From assembly GCA_900547035.1 (NCBI GenBank), contig URFM01000088.1:1-7003 (forward strand): DNA of 7,003 nucleotides, written 5' to 3'. The notes under the pieces were generated by a model. It searched no databases. It was given only the letters and a program-made list of their open reading frames with translations, and had not been told where the DNA came from. Both the position numbers and the translations under genes were made by a program. The first letter of the stretch is position 1; each line of letters begins with the position of its first letter. Of the stretch, positions 1 to 5,901 are shown piece after piece. Source of the stretch: an uncultured Clostridium sp. (GTDB taxonomy: Bacteria; Bacillota; Clostridia; Lachnospirales; Lachnospiraceae).

Positions 1-762
1 GAAATATTGAATTTTCAAGGTTCAGCACACCATGTTGGTGTGGGAAGTTTAAGTACTAATTTTACCTTTCTTCTGCCAACTCTGTGCGATACAGCTTCTA
101 TTTACGGCCCCTGCGCGGGAAGTTTCGGAATGGAGCCCTGGCACGCTTCCATTCAAGACGCTTATGATTTGCTGACGGGGAAGAAGGAAAGAATTGAGGG
201 ATATCTTGACTGGGAGATGAGCGGGCCGGATATGGGGATGGCCTTCAAGGAAGAAAATCCTTTGGCGCCCTACCGCCTCACAGAAAAAAAGATACTGAAA
301 TCTTTTCTGGGCGCCCGCCCGGCAGAGCAGGATGAAGAAATTTTCTTTCAGGGCAGACTTCTGGGAGGATGCATGGACTGCCTGGTAAACCTGATTGGGA
401 CAGGATACGACCAAGTGGGGGATTTCCTCAAAAAGTACGAGAAGGATGGATTCATCTGGTTTCTGGAATCCTGTGATCTTACCGTAATGGCTATGCGCCG
501 GGCGATCTGGCAGATGAAGCATGCGGGATGGTTTGAACATGTAAAGGGCTTTCTCATTGGCCGTCCCCTGCATTTTGGGGAGGAAGCCATGGGCCTGGAT
601 CATTACCGGGCAGTGTGGGAGCCTTTGGCAGAATATCAGGTGCCTGTGATTATGGATATGGATTTAGGACATCTGCCTCCCGCGATGCCCATCATGTGCG
701 GAGCTGTGGGAAAGGTACGCGCGCAGGGAAATGATCTCTCCATTGACTACCGAAAAGAATAG
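1..762 (+). CDS. MccF-like S66 family peptidase (LD-carboxypeptidase superfamily), N-terminally truncated, probably a broken gene
   Basis: The S66 family contains cytoplasmic serine peptidases that cleave LD-peptide bonds of murein fragments (LdcA) or inactivate microcin C-like aminoacyl nucleotides (MccF). The frame is open to the window edge; the first possible start is TTG at 7, with no convincing ribosome binding site. Counting from that codon, family-like sequence runs from about residue 17 (TNFTFLLPTLCD, IYGP, SFGMEPWH) to the C-terminus. The catalytic Glu is in FLESCD (E154) and the His in DLGHLPP (H222). Their spacing of 68 residues equals that remembered for MccF (E243/H311) and LdcA (E217/H285). 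The GGCMDCLVNLIGT stretch (about 119-131) is also typical. The usual length is near 300-350 residues, so about 100 N-terminal residues are missing. The G-[YF]-S-D nucleophile motif expected just before TNFTF is replaced by VGSLS. This suggests interruption at about base 54 and an inactive remnant. Family assignment is firm; activity and true 5' end are not. It sits 31 bp before the acetyltransferase gene. Confidence 0.8.
   Translation, partial: EILNFQGSAHHVGVGSLSTNFTFLLPTLCDTASIYGPCAGSFGMEPWHASIQDAYDLLTGKKERIEGYLDWEMSGPDMGMAFKEENPLAPYRLTEKKILKSFLGARPAEQDEEIFFQGRLLGGCMDCLVNLIGTGYDQVGDFLKKYEKDGFIWFLESCDLTVMAMRRAIWQMKHAGWFEHVKGFLIGRPLHFGEEAMGLDHYRAVWEPLAEYQVPVIMDMDLGHLPPAMPIMCGAVGKVRAQGNDLSIDYRKE
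26..42. repeat. Perfect hairpin at the left junction, possible IS200/IS605-type element end
   Basis: CACACCA (26-32) pairs perfectly with TGGTGTG (36-42) around a 3-base loop. A second small inverted repeat, TTGAA-TT-TTCAA, lies at 7-18. Together with the following GGAAGTTTAAG they precede the point where S66 peptidase homology begins (about 54-57). Subterminal hairpins near an end are a hallmark of IS200/IS605 and TnpB-only elements, whose right end also forms the 3' part of the TnpB guide RNA. Only this short segment is visible and no transposase is in the window, so the mobile-element assignment is inference. Confidence 0.35.
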
Positions 763-778
763 AAAGATAAAACCAGCC

Positions 779-784
779 AGGAGG
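779..784 (+). promoter_or_regulatory. Ribosome binding site that fixes the GNAT start
   Basis: A full AGGAGG lies 9 bases before ATG 794. The in-frame upstream ATG at 731 overlaps the peptidase gene and has no comparable site. The PAT-family match also begins directly after 794, so 794 is preferred. Confidence 0.85.
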
Positions 785-793
785 ATAGTAGGA

Positions 794-1396
794 ATGGACA
801 ATCAGGAAATTCGGATTCGGACCGCATCTTTGCAGGATGCAAAGGAACTTTTAGAGATTTACAGACCCTATGTGGAGCATACGGCCATTACATTTGAATA
901 TACTCCTCCAACAGAAGAGGAATTTGCAGGAAGAATCCGGGGGGTTTTGAGCAAATACCCCTATCTGGTGACGGAAGGTAAGGGAAAGATTTTGGGTTAC
1001 GCCTATGTGAGCAGCTTTAAAGAGCGGGAGGCTTATGACTGGGCGGTGGAAACCTCCATCTATGTGGACCAAAATCTGAAGCGCTGCGGCGTTGGAGGCA
1101 GGCTCCACCAGGCCCTGGAAGCGGTGTTAAGGGAGCAGGGGATTTTGAATATGAATGCCTGTATCGCGTATCCTAGGGAGGAGGATCAGTATCTGACGCG
1201 AAACAGCGTGGATTTTCACGCCCATCTGGGCTATCGCCTGGTGGGGCAGTTTTACCAGTGCGGCTATAAGTTCGGACGCTGGTATGATATGGTATGGATG
1301 GAAAAATTGATTGGAGAGCACCTTCCCATGCAGCCGCGTCCCAGAACCTTTGATGAGGTCCGGGAAGACATAAAAGAAAAATATGGAATTCTATGA
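794..1396 (+). CDS. PAT-family GNAT N-acetyltransferase (phosphinothricin acetyltransferase-like)
   Basis: This 200-residue protein transfers acetyl from acetyl-CoA to an amine, by family membership. Family hallmarks run the length of the protein: IRIRTASLQDA at the start, TAITFEYTPPTEEEF (30-44), AYDWAVETSIYVD (80-92), the acetyl-CoA pyrophosphate loop LKRCGVGGRL (95-104), HLGYRLVGQF, and the signature GYKFGRWYDMVWMEK. The loop carries Cys98 where the family usually has Gly. A charged tail of about 25 residues after the GNAT fold (LPMQPRPRTFDEVRED onward) is longer than in the compact Bar/Pat enzymes. Members of this group acetylate phosphinothricin, methionine sulfoximine or other amino-acid-like amines; the native substrate cannot be read from sequence. 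The start at 794 is chosen from its ribosome binding site. The gene follows the S66 peptidase remnant at 31 bp on the same strand and may have shared its transcript. It ends before a strong hairpin terminator. Confidence 0.88.
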   Translation: MDNQEIRIRTASLQDAKELLEIYRPYVEHTAITFEYTPPTEEEFAGRIRGVLSKYPYLVTEGKGKILGYAYVSSFKEREAYDWAVETSIYVDQNLKRCGVGGRLHQALEAVLREQGILNMNACIAYPREEDQYLTRNSVDFHAHLGYRLVGQFYQCGYKFGRWYDMVWMEKLIGEHLPMQPRPRTFDEVREDIKEKYGIL

Positions 1397-1447
1397 AGGC
1401 CTGCATGGAGGCGGATAAAGATCAATAGGCGCTCAGATATCAGACAG

Positions 1448-1495
1448 AAAAAGCCTGTGACATTCGAAAGGAAATCCGGATGCCACAGGCTTTTT
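1448..1495. terminator. Bidirectional rho-independent terminator between GNAT and hemerythrin genes
   Basis: AAAAAGCCTGTG (1448-1459) pairs with CACAGGCTTTTT (1484-1495) in a perfect 12-bp stem. The stem continues inward, after one mismatch, with CATTCG/CGGATG including one G-T pair. An A-run on the left and a T-run on the right let it work in both directions, for the + strand GNAT gene (ends 1396) and the - strand hemerythrin gene (ends 1505). Confidence 0.9.
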
Positions 1496-1504
1496 GAAAA
1501 TAAA

Positions 1505-1927
1505 TTAAATCAGTTTCTCATTATTTCTCATGAATTTGTATTCAGCTACGGAGCGGTCGAACCCTTTAATATGGTAGTAAAGCCATTCGGTTACATTTTT
1601 GTTGACCATGTCCACGAAAGCATCCGATGGACCTTCCTGATCCTCCAGCATTTCGTGAAGCTCCGATACGGTTCTTCTCAATTCTTCGTGCTTCTCTTTG
1701 TGCTCCTTAATACCGGGATATCCGATTTCCTCCTGGAGCTGCTCCTCGGCATTAAAATGAAATTCTGTGTAGTCCGCCAGATAATTCAGCATCTGAACTG
1801 CCGCTTTCCGGTCTGCGTGATCTTCACAGCTGCGCAGCAGATCGTTGATCTTACCAATCAGCTCTTTGTGCTGAGTGTCGATCATCTCATTTCCGGTTAC
1901 CAAGCTATCATCAAATTCTGCGTACAT
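1505..1927 (-). CDS. Bacteriohemerythrin (di-iron O2-binding protein)
   Basis: A single-domain 140-residue four-helix protein that reversibly binds O2 at a non-heme di-iron centre in the cytoplasm. In anaerobes and microaerophiles such proteins are linked to O2 sensing, scavenging or storage. All seven expected ligands are present in order: His20 (IDTQHKEL), His57 and Glu61 (EFHFNAEE), His76 and His80 (IKEHKEKHEEL), His119 and Asp124 (WLYYHIKGFD). The length is normal for a stand-alone bacterial form, with no fused chemoreceptor, cyclase or other output domain, which argues for binding or delivery of O2 rather than direct signalling. There is no signal peptide. The start is supported by AGGAGG at 1935-1940 on the complementary strand, 7 bases before the ATG. 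It diverges from the ArsB/NhaD-type permease; whether they share control is open. Confidence 0.95.
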   Translation of the reverse strand: MYAEFDDSLVTGNEMIDTQHKELIGKINDLLRSCEDHADRKAAVQMLNYLADYTEFHFNAEEQLQEEIGYPGIKEHKEKHEELRRTVSELHEMLEDQEGPSDAFVDMVNKNVTEWLYYHIKGFDRSVAEYKFMRNNEKLI

Positions 1928-1980
1928 GGAATGGCCTCCTTTTCATCGATCATGATTTGATAAAAAATTTCAACAGATTC

Positions 1981-2009
1981 AGTTTACCATAGACGGGGGA
2001 ATGACGCAA
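1981..2009 (-). promoter_or_regulatory. Candidate promoter of the hemerythrin gene
   Basis: On the - strand, TTGCGT (2004-2009) and TAAACT (1981-1986) are separated by exactly 17 bases. A TGG directly before the -10 gives an extended -10 element (TGN). Transcription would start near 1974, giving a leader of about 46 bases. The hexamers match consensus only in part (3/6 and 4/6). Confidence 0.5.
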
Positions 2010-2014
2010 TGAAT

Positions 2015-2037
2015 TTTCCTAATCAGGAAATATTTCC
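2015..2037. promoter_or_regulatory. Overlapping palindromes, candidate operator in the divergent gap
   Basis: Three alternating half-sites are seen: TTTCC (2015-2019), GGAAA (2026-2030) and TTTCC (2033-2037). They form TTTCCT-AATC-AGGAAA and the perfect 12-bp palindrome GGAAATATTTCC (2026-2037). The block lies just upstream of the hemerythrin -35, centred near -57 from its predicted start. A 13/14 copy of AGGAAATATTTCCG occurs before the LysR gene (6936-6949). Confidence 0.45.
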
Positions 2038-2043
2038 GAGACG

Positions 2044-2064
2044 ATATTCGCATTTTCAGAATAT
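2044..2064. promoter_or_regulatory. LysR-type T-N11-A dyad upstream of the permease promoter
   Basis: ATATTC (2044-2049) and GAATAT (2059-2064) are perfect inverted arms around 9 bases and contain the T-N11-A pattern of LysR recognition sites. The centre is about 71 bp before the predicted permease transcription start, close to the usual -65 recognition position. Which regulator would bind is unknown; a LysR gene is at 5984-6901. Confidence 0.45.
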
Positions 2065-2089
2065 TGTACCAAAATTACAAAGAAAATAC

Positions 2090-2118
2090 TTGTACTGCCA
2101 ATTAAAACACGTTAGAAT
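2090..2118 (+). promoter_or_regulatory. Candidate sigma-A promoter of the ArsB/NhaD-type permease
   Basis: TTGTAC (2090-2095) and TAGAAT (2113-2118) are separated by 17 bases. The -10 matches consensus at 5/6; the -35 is weak (TTG only), which fits an activator-dependent promoter. The predicted start near 2125 makes an ATG at 2124 unusable and supports the start at 2160. Confidence 0.55.
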
Positions 2119-2159
2119 AAACGATGTATAACGAATTGTTCACACAAAGGAGAAAAAAT

Positions 2160-3467
2160 ATGATTATTGCTCTGGTTATTTTCCTGATTACCTATGCATT
2201 GATGCTGTCCTTTCAGCAGTACCGGCCCTGGATTGCTCTGACCTCTGCGGCAATTTTTATCATCCTGGGCTATTGCGGGCTGTTTTCGCTGACACTGCCG
2301 ACAGCCCTGGCCGCAGTTGATTACAATGTACTGCTGATGATCGGAGGCACCATGGGTACGGTGACTCTGTTTATTGAAAGCCGGATGCCGGCACGTCTGG
2401 CGGAGCTTCTGATTACGAAAGTACCCAATGTCAAATGGGCGGTGACGGCTTTAGCCCTTTTCGCCGGCGTTATCAGCGCTTTTGTGGACAACGTGGCTAC
2501 GGTTTTGATGGTGGCTCCTGTAGGACTTGCCATTTCCAGAAAACTGAAAATTTCTCCGGTTCCGGTATTGATTTCCATTGCCGTGTCCTCTAACCTGCAG
2601 GGAGCAGCTACTTTAGTAGGAGATACCACCAGTATTCTGCTGGGCGGATACGCCGATATGAACTTTTTGAACTTTTTCTGGATGCTGGGGAAACCAGGCA
2701 TTTTCTGGGGCGTGGAGCTGGGAGCACTGGTCTCCATGTTGGCTTTGCTCTTTTTGTTCCGCAAGGAAAAACAGGAGGTTTCCTCCAAGGTGGAAACAGA
2801 AGTGACGGATATGGTTCCTTCCTATTTAATGATTGCAACCGTTCTGCTTTTGATCTGCGCTTCCTTTATACCTGAGCCCGCAGAAGGGATCGCGGCGGCT
2901 ATTTACGGATTGAGAAGCGGCCTGATCTGTCTTGCGATCTGCATTGTAGGCGTAATTTATACATGCATCCGAACAGGATCTGGTGCTATTGTAAAAAAGG
3001 TGATTCAGGATCTGGACCGGGATACCCTGCTGCTTTTGTTCGGTCTGTTTATGGTCATTGAGGGCATCAAGCAGGCAGGCGTAATCGATGCGATTGCGCA
3101 GCTGTTCTTTCGGGTGGCGGGAGAGAGTCCGTTTCTTCTGTACACTCTGATTGTGTTTGCTTCTGTATTTTTGTCCGCTTTTATTGACAATATCCCTTAT
3201 GTGGCGACTATGCTTCCGGTGGTGGAGAGTATTTCCGGAATGATGGGAGTGGAGCCATATGTATTTTACTTTGGACTCCTGACCGGGGCTACTCTGGGAG
3301 GCAACCTGACGCCCATCGGAGCTTCCGCCAATATTGCAGCGATCGGAATCCTGCGCAAAAACGGAGAGATCGTAAAGGTACGGGATTTCCTGAGAATTGG
3401 TATTCCCTTTACCATGTCGGCAGTGCTGACCGGGTATATCTATATCTGGCTGGTGTGGGGAATTTAA
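2160..3467 (+). CDS. ArsB/NhaD-family anion permease (ion transporter superfamily)
   Basis: A 435-residue integral membrane protein of about ten or more hydrophobic segments, beginning with a membrane helix at residue 1. It shows the two-fold internal repeat of the superfamily. The first half has AFVDNVATVLMVAPV (107-121) and NLQGAATLVGDTTS (145-158); the second has AFIDNIPYVATMLPVV (340-355) and GGNLTPIGASAN (380-391). The FVDN/FIDN pair and the GGN...IGASAN signature point to the ArsB/NhaD/P-protein branch rather than to classical SLC13. A charged loop (about 201-218, RKEKQEVSSKVETEV) separates the halves. Members exchange Na+/H+ or move oxyanions and carboxylates; the substrate is not evident, and no arsenic genes are nearby. 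The start at 2160 is chosen over ATG 2124 because AAAGGAG (2146-2152) lies 7 bases before it and the predicted transcript starts near 2125. It diverges from hemerythrin and converges on the SLC13-like permease. Confidence 0.85.
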   Translation: MIIALVIFLITYALMLSFQQYRPWIALTSAAIFIILGYCGLFSLTLPTALAAVDYNVLLMIGGTMGTVTLFIESRMPARLAELLITKVPNVKWAVTALALFAGVISAFVDNVATVLMVAPVGLAISRKLKISPVPVLISIAVSSNLQGAATLVGDTTSILLGGYADMNFLNFFWMLGKPGIFWGVELGALVSMLALLFLFRKEKQEVSSKVETEVTDMVPSYLMIATVLLLICASFIPEPAEGIAAAIYGLRSGLICLAICIVGVIYTCIRTGSGAIVKKVIQDLDRDTLLLLFGLFMVIEGIKQAGVIDAIAQLFFRVAGESPFLLYTLIVFASVFLSAFIDNIPYVATMLPVVESISGMMGVEPYVFYFGLLTGATLGGNLTPIGASANIAAIGILRKNGEIVKVRDFLRIGIPFTMSAVLTGYIYIWLVWGI

Positions 3468-3493
3468 ATAGAAAAAAAGAGAATACATACGAG

Positions 3494-3523
3494 CAGGCCG
3501 TTCCACAATCAGGGAACGGCCTG
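3494..3523. terminator. Hairpin terminator between the two convergent permease genes
   Basis: CAGGCCGTTCC (3494-3504) pairs perfectly with GGAACGGCCTG (3513-3523) around an 8-base loop. The tail is short: TTT after the stem on the + strand, and no clean T-run on the - strand until about 14 bases on. The GC-rich stem and its position 26 bp after one stop and 20 bp after the other make termination in both directions likely. Confidence 0.75.
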
Positions 3524-3542
3524 TTTACGTGTTATCTTAAAC

Positions 3543-4832
3543 TTACAGAATGGGGAAGATGGTCATAGTCCAAAGCACAGATACCAGGATGAAAATAATT
3601 GCGGGAAGCCAGGACATCTTGAACATAATGCTCTGATTGTACCCGCCGTAATCCATCATGTAAGGGATAGCCGCTGTCGCCATAGGCGTCATGAAAGCGG
3701 ACAGGCAGCCGGCCTGAATCAGGATCATCAGTCCGATGGGGTTTCCGCCGATGGAAGCGCAGGTAGCGATGGCGATGGGATGGAAGATCATCATAGTTGC
3801 CCGGTTCTGCATGAACTGCGTCATAATGAAAGGAATGACGAAGAATACAGCGCCTACAATGTAGGAATTTCCATTTACGGCAGTTACCAGCTGAGCCATA
3901 TATCCGCCAATCCACTCGCCGGCTCCGGTAGAGCTTAATGCGCCGGACATGGCCAGGGCGCCTACGATTAACAGAAGCATGCTGACCGGCAGGGCGCTTA
4001 CTGCTTCCTTGGGTTTTAAAACGCCGCAGATAATCATCAGCAGGGCTCCGATGACGGTGATCTGCCAGTTATCAAGGCCGATCTGCTTGGCGAACATTAA
4101 TCCAAGGGCGTCCAGAATAAAGATCAGATATCCGGCACGCTCCGCAAAGGGGCTTAAAGGCGCCTGATTCAGAGATTTTCCGGAGGTTTCTTTGGTCTGA
4201 ACCACGGGCTCGTCGGGAGTGGTCTTTACGGCGAAGAAAATACAGTAAATGGCGCAAATAATCAAGAGAGGCAGACGGCCTTTCGCGGGATCCGCCAGCT
4301 GTACTACGAAATCGGTATAACCATAGCTTTCCAGATAGCCGTTTAATTCAGAAGCAACGGTAGCTCCTGCCCCTAACGGGATAGTGCAGCAGGTGGCGAC
4401 TACGGCCATGCCCAGAGGGAACATGACTTTGGAGGATTTTACGCCGATGGCTTCTGCGGAGGAAGCCAGCATGGGAGCCACAATTCCGAATACGGCTACC
4501 GGACTCTGGATAAACTGGCTCAAAATAATGCCCAGAATAATATAACCGGCCATAACCTTGGTCAGGCTGCCGTTTGCCATTTTGGAGATTGCATCGGCGA
4601 TGTTTTTACAGAATTTTGTACGGTTAAATCCGGCGGCTACTACGCACATGCCGCCGATCATGACCACATTGCTGTCCCCGAAGTAGGCTAGGGCCTCGTC
4701 CGCTGTAAGACATCCGAACAGAGTCAGCAGAATCAGTGACGTAAGGGCCGTTGTGGCCATGCTGAGTTTTCCCCAGCAGTAGCTGATTACGGTCAAAACA
4801 AAAATAATCAGACATATAGTTAATGGACTCAT
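3543..4832 (-). CDS. SLC13/DASS-like permease (probable anion or carboxylate transporter)
   Basis: A 429-residue integral membrane protein with about 10-12 hydrophobic segments and a polar central loop (about 203-230). The architecture is that of the divalent-anion symporter group in the ion transporter superfamily: two inverted halves, each with a re-entrant hairpin. In characterised DASS carriers these carry Ser-Asn-Thr motifs for Na+ and substrate. Here the equivalent positions seem to read Q-S-P-V-A (109-113, LSQFIQSPVAVFGIVAP) and M-Q-N-R-A-T (341-346, TQFMQNRATMMIFHP), so ion coupling may differ and Arg344 could touch an anionic substrate; this alignment is by eye. The start has AGGAGGT about 7 bases upstream, and the hydrolase stop (TAA) overlaps that site, leaving 12 bp between the genes. 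Translational coupling with the hydrolase is likely, so the permease probably imports the hydrolase substrate or exports its product. Confidence 0.85.
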   Translation of the reverse strand: MSPLTICLIIFVLTVISYCWGKLSMATTALTSLILLTLFGCLTADEALAYFGDSNVVMIGGMCVVAAGFNRTKFCKNIADAISKMANGSLTKVMAGYIILGIILSQFIQSPVAVFGIVAPMLASSAEAIGVKSSKVMFPLGMAVVATCCTIPLGAGATVASELNGYLESYGYTDFVVQLADPAKGRLPLLIICAIYCIFFAVKTTPDEPVVQTKETSGKSLNQAPLSPFAERAGYLIFILDALGLMFAKQIGLDNWQITVIGALLMIICGVLKPKEAVSALPVSMLLLIVGALAMSGALSSTGAGEWIGGYMAQLVTAVNGNSYIVGAVFFVIPFIMTQFMQNRATMMIFHPIAIATCASIGGNPIGLMILIQAGCLSAFMTPMATAAIPYMMDYGGYNQSIMFKMSWLPAIIFILVSVLWTMTIFPIL

Positions 4833-4847
4833 AGGGTTACCTCCTTA
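4833..4847 (-). promoter_or_regulatory. Ribosome binding site overlapping the upstream stop codon
   Basis: On the - strand the hydrolase ends ATT-TAA and runs directly into AGGAGGT before the permease ATG (TTTAAGGAGGTAACCCTATG). The shared bases indicate termination-reinitiation coupling of the two genes. Confidence 0.8.
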
Positions 4848-5756
4848 AATTCCCTGGATGGATGTGGCGATGGAGTACCATTTATAGGGCTCCGGATTAA
4901 ATGCGCATCCGGGGTAGTGGTGCTCCTGTAAAATGTTGTTTACTTTTTCAAAATACTCATTGAGATCTTCTCCGGCAGCCCGGGCATTGTTGTGGTGAAG
5001 GGGCATCATCAGCTGGGCGCCCATCATTTCCATTTGGCTGGCATAGTACTCCGGGGTATAGCTGCGAATCCGGTGGCGAAGCATCAGGTTGGGCCTTTCC
5101 TTCGCGGCATGCTGCACATGTTCCTCGTAGTCTCTTCCGGCGGAGAAGCTGATGCGGTAATTGTTTTTCGTTTCAATCAGGAAATTCTGGCAGAATATGT
5201 AGCCCAAACCGGCCAGCTTATTTGGCATTGGAACATGAAAGGAAGAACTTCCCAAATCCTCGCCTTTAGGATCCCCCGGCCGCTTAAAGTAGCCCTCACG
5301 GAAAGCGCGGCTGTCATGGGCTCCCGGATAGACCTTTAAGGTAAAATCGTCCAAATAGTAGGTGTTGCCCGGATACAGCGGAACAATGGCTCCGTAGGGA
5401 ATGTTATATACTCTTGCCAGCTCCATGGCAGCTTCCGCAGGTACCAGGATTCTTCCGTAGAAACGGTTCCAGAGCTCTCCGGTAAGGTTGCTGTGGTCCG
5501 GATGCACATGACTTAGAAGAATGTAGTCCGCTCCCGTAAAGTTCTCTACAGAAAAACCGCTTTGGGAATAAACCTTCAGATCGTTTTCCTGCTGTTTGCT
5601 TAAAGGCTCCTGACCTTTAAAGTTGCTGCCGTCCCAGAAGAATGGGTCTGTTACCAGCACCTTTCCGCCTGGAAGAACCATCTCATAGCACTGAACGGAA
5701 ATCCAGCGGATTTTCAGGGCCTCTGAACTGACGCCAGGCAAGTAGTTCTTACTCAT
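4845..5756 (-). CDS. Metallo-beta-lactamase-fold hydrolase, UlaG-like group
   Basis: A 303-residue soluble protein of the MBL superfamily, which uses one or two metal ions to activate water for hydrolysis of lactones, esters, phosphodiesters and other bonds. The metal motif is complete: SHVHPDHSNLTG gives His83, His85, Asp87 and His88. A third-strand His is in YPGAHDS (His147). The probable bridging acid is Asp209 in SAGRDYEE and the last His is in MPLHHNNA (His254/255). TDPFFWDG (36-43) near the N-terminus is the beta-strand acid motif seen in UlaG/L-ascorbate-6-phosphate lactonase-like and related uncharacterised hydrolases. No signal peptide is seen, so it acts in the cytoplasm. AAAGGAG lies 7 bases before the ATG. 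It is the first gene after the 227-bp gap and is coupled to the SLC13-like permease. Lactonase activity on an imported sugar acid or carboxylate is an inference from context, not shown. Confidence 0.82.
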   Translation of the reverse strand: MSKNYLPGVSSEALKIRWISVQCYEMVLPGGKVLVTDPFFWDGSNFKGQEPLSKQQENDLKVYSQSGFSVENFTGADYILLSHVHPDHSNLTGELWNRFYGRILVPAEAAMELARVYNIPYGAIVPLYPGNTYYLDDFTLKVYPGAHDSRAFREGYFKRPGDPKGEDLGSSSFHVPMPNKLAGLGYIFCQNFLIETKNNYRISFSAGRDYEEHVQHAAKERPNLMLRHRIRSYTPEYYASQMEMMGAQLMMPLHHNNARAAGEDLNEYFEKVNNILQEHHYPGCAFNPEPYKWYSIATSIQGI

Positions 5757-5797
5757 AAAATTGCTCCTTTCTTATGAAGTTTTTTCAATCTGAGTGG

Positions 5798-5826
5798 AGT
5801 ATAGCAAAAGAATAATTATTGCTCAA
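5798..5826 (-). promoter_or_regulatory. Extended -10 promoter of the hydrolase-permease operon
   Basis: On the - strand, TTGAGC (5821-5826) and TATACT (5798-5803) are separated by 17 bases, with TGC directly before the -10. This is 4/6, 5/6 and a TGN extension, the best promoter in the window. Transcription would start near 5791, giving a leader of about 35 bases. Confidence 0.7.
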
Positions 5827-5847
5827 ATGAATCTATTTCGCAAAAAC

Positions 5848-5862
5848 ATTACAAAAAGGAAT
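5848..5862. promoter_or_regulatory. Weak LysR-type dyad upstream of the hydrolase promoter
   Basis: ATT (5848-5850) and AAT (5860-5862) flank 9 bases and contain a T-N11-A pattern (T5849, A5861), centred near -64 from the predicted start. The arms are only three bases in AT-rich DNA, and the site overlaps the T-tract of the LysR terminator candidate. The position is right; the sequence evidence is slight. Confidence 0.2.
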
Positions 5863-5901
5863 AAAGCAGATCGAATTTCACAAGGAAAGACGGTCTGCTT
5901 T
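5863..5901 (-). terminator. Candidate terminator of the LysR gene
   Basis: AAAGCAGATC (5863-5872) pairs with GGTCTGCTTT (5892-5901), ten pairs with one G-T, around a 19-base loop. Read on the - strand the stem is followed by ATTCCTTTTT (5853-5862), a U-rich but interrupted tail. It lies 83 bp after the LysR stop and before the hydrolase promoter, so it would separate the two transcripts. Confidence 0.55.

Noticed and set aside
731..793. Upstream in-frame extension of the GNAT gene from ATG 731
   Set aside because: It overlaps the peptidase end, lacks a ribosome binding site, and the added residues do not fit the family; ATG 794 has AGGAGG.
1457..1960. Long + strand open frame across the hemerythrin gene
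   Set aside because: It is antisense to a gene with all seven di-iron ligands and starts inside the bidirectional terminator; no ribosome binding site.
1957..1973. TTGA...TCAA inverted repeat in the hemerythrin leader as an FNR/CRP-type site
   Set aside because: It spans 17 bp instead of the usual 14, the inner bases do not pair, and it lies in an AT-rich leader.
2124..2159. Upstream in-frame start of the ArsB/NhaD-type permease at ATG 2124
   Set aside because: The predicted transcript begins near 2125, and the extra 12 polar residues precede an ideal ribosome binding site for ATG 2160.
2826..3506. 226-codon - strand frame under the permease
   Set aside because: Its polar, Ser/Gln/His-rich translation is what the complement of hydrophobic codons gives; the + strand frame has clear superfamily motifs.
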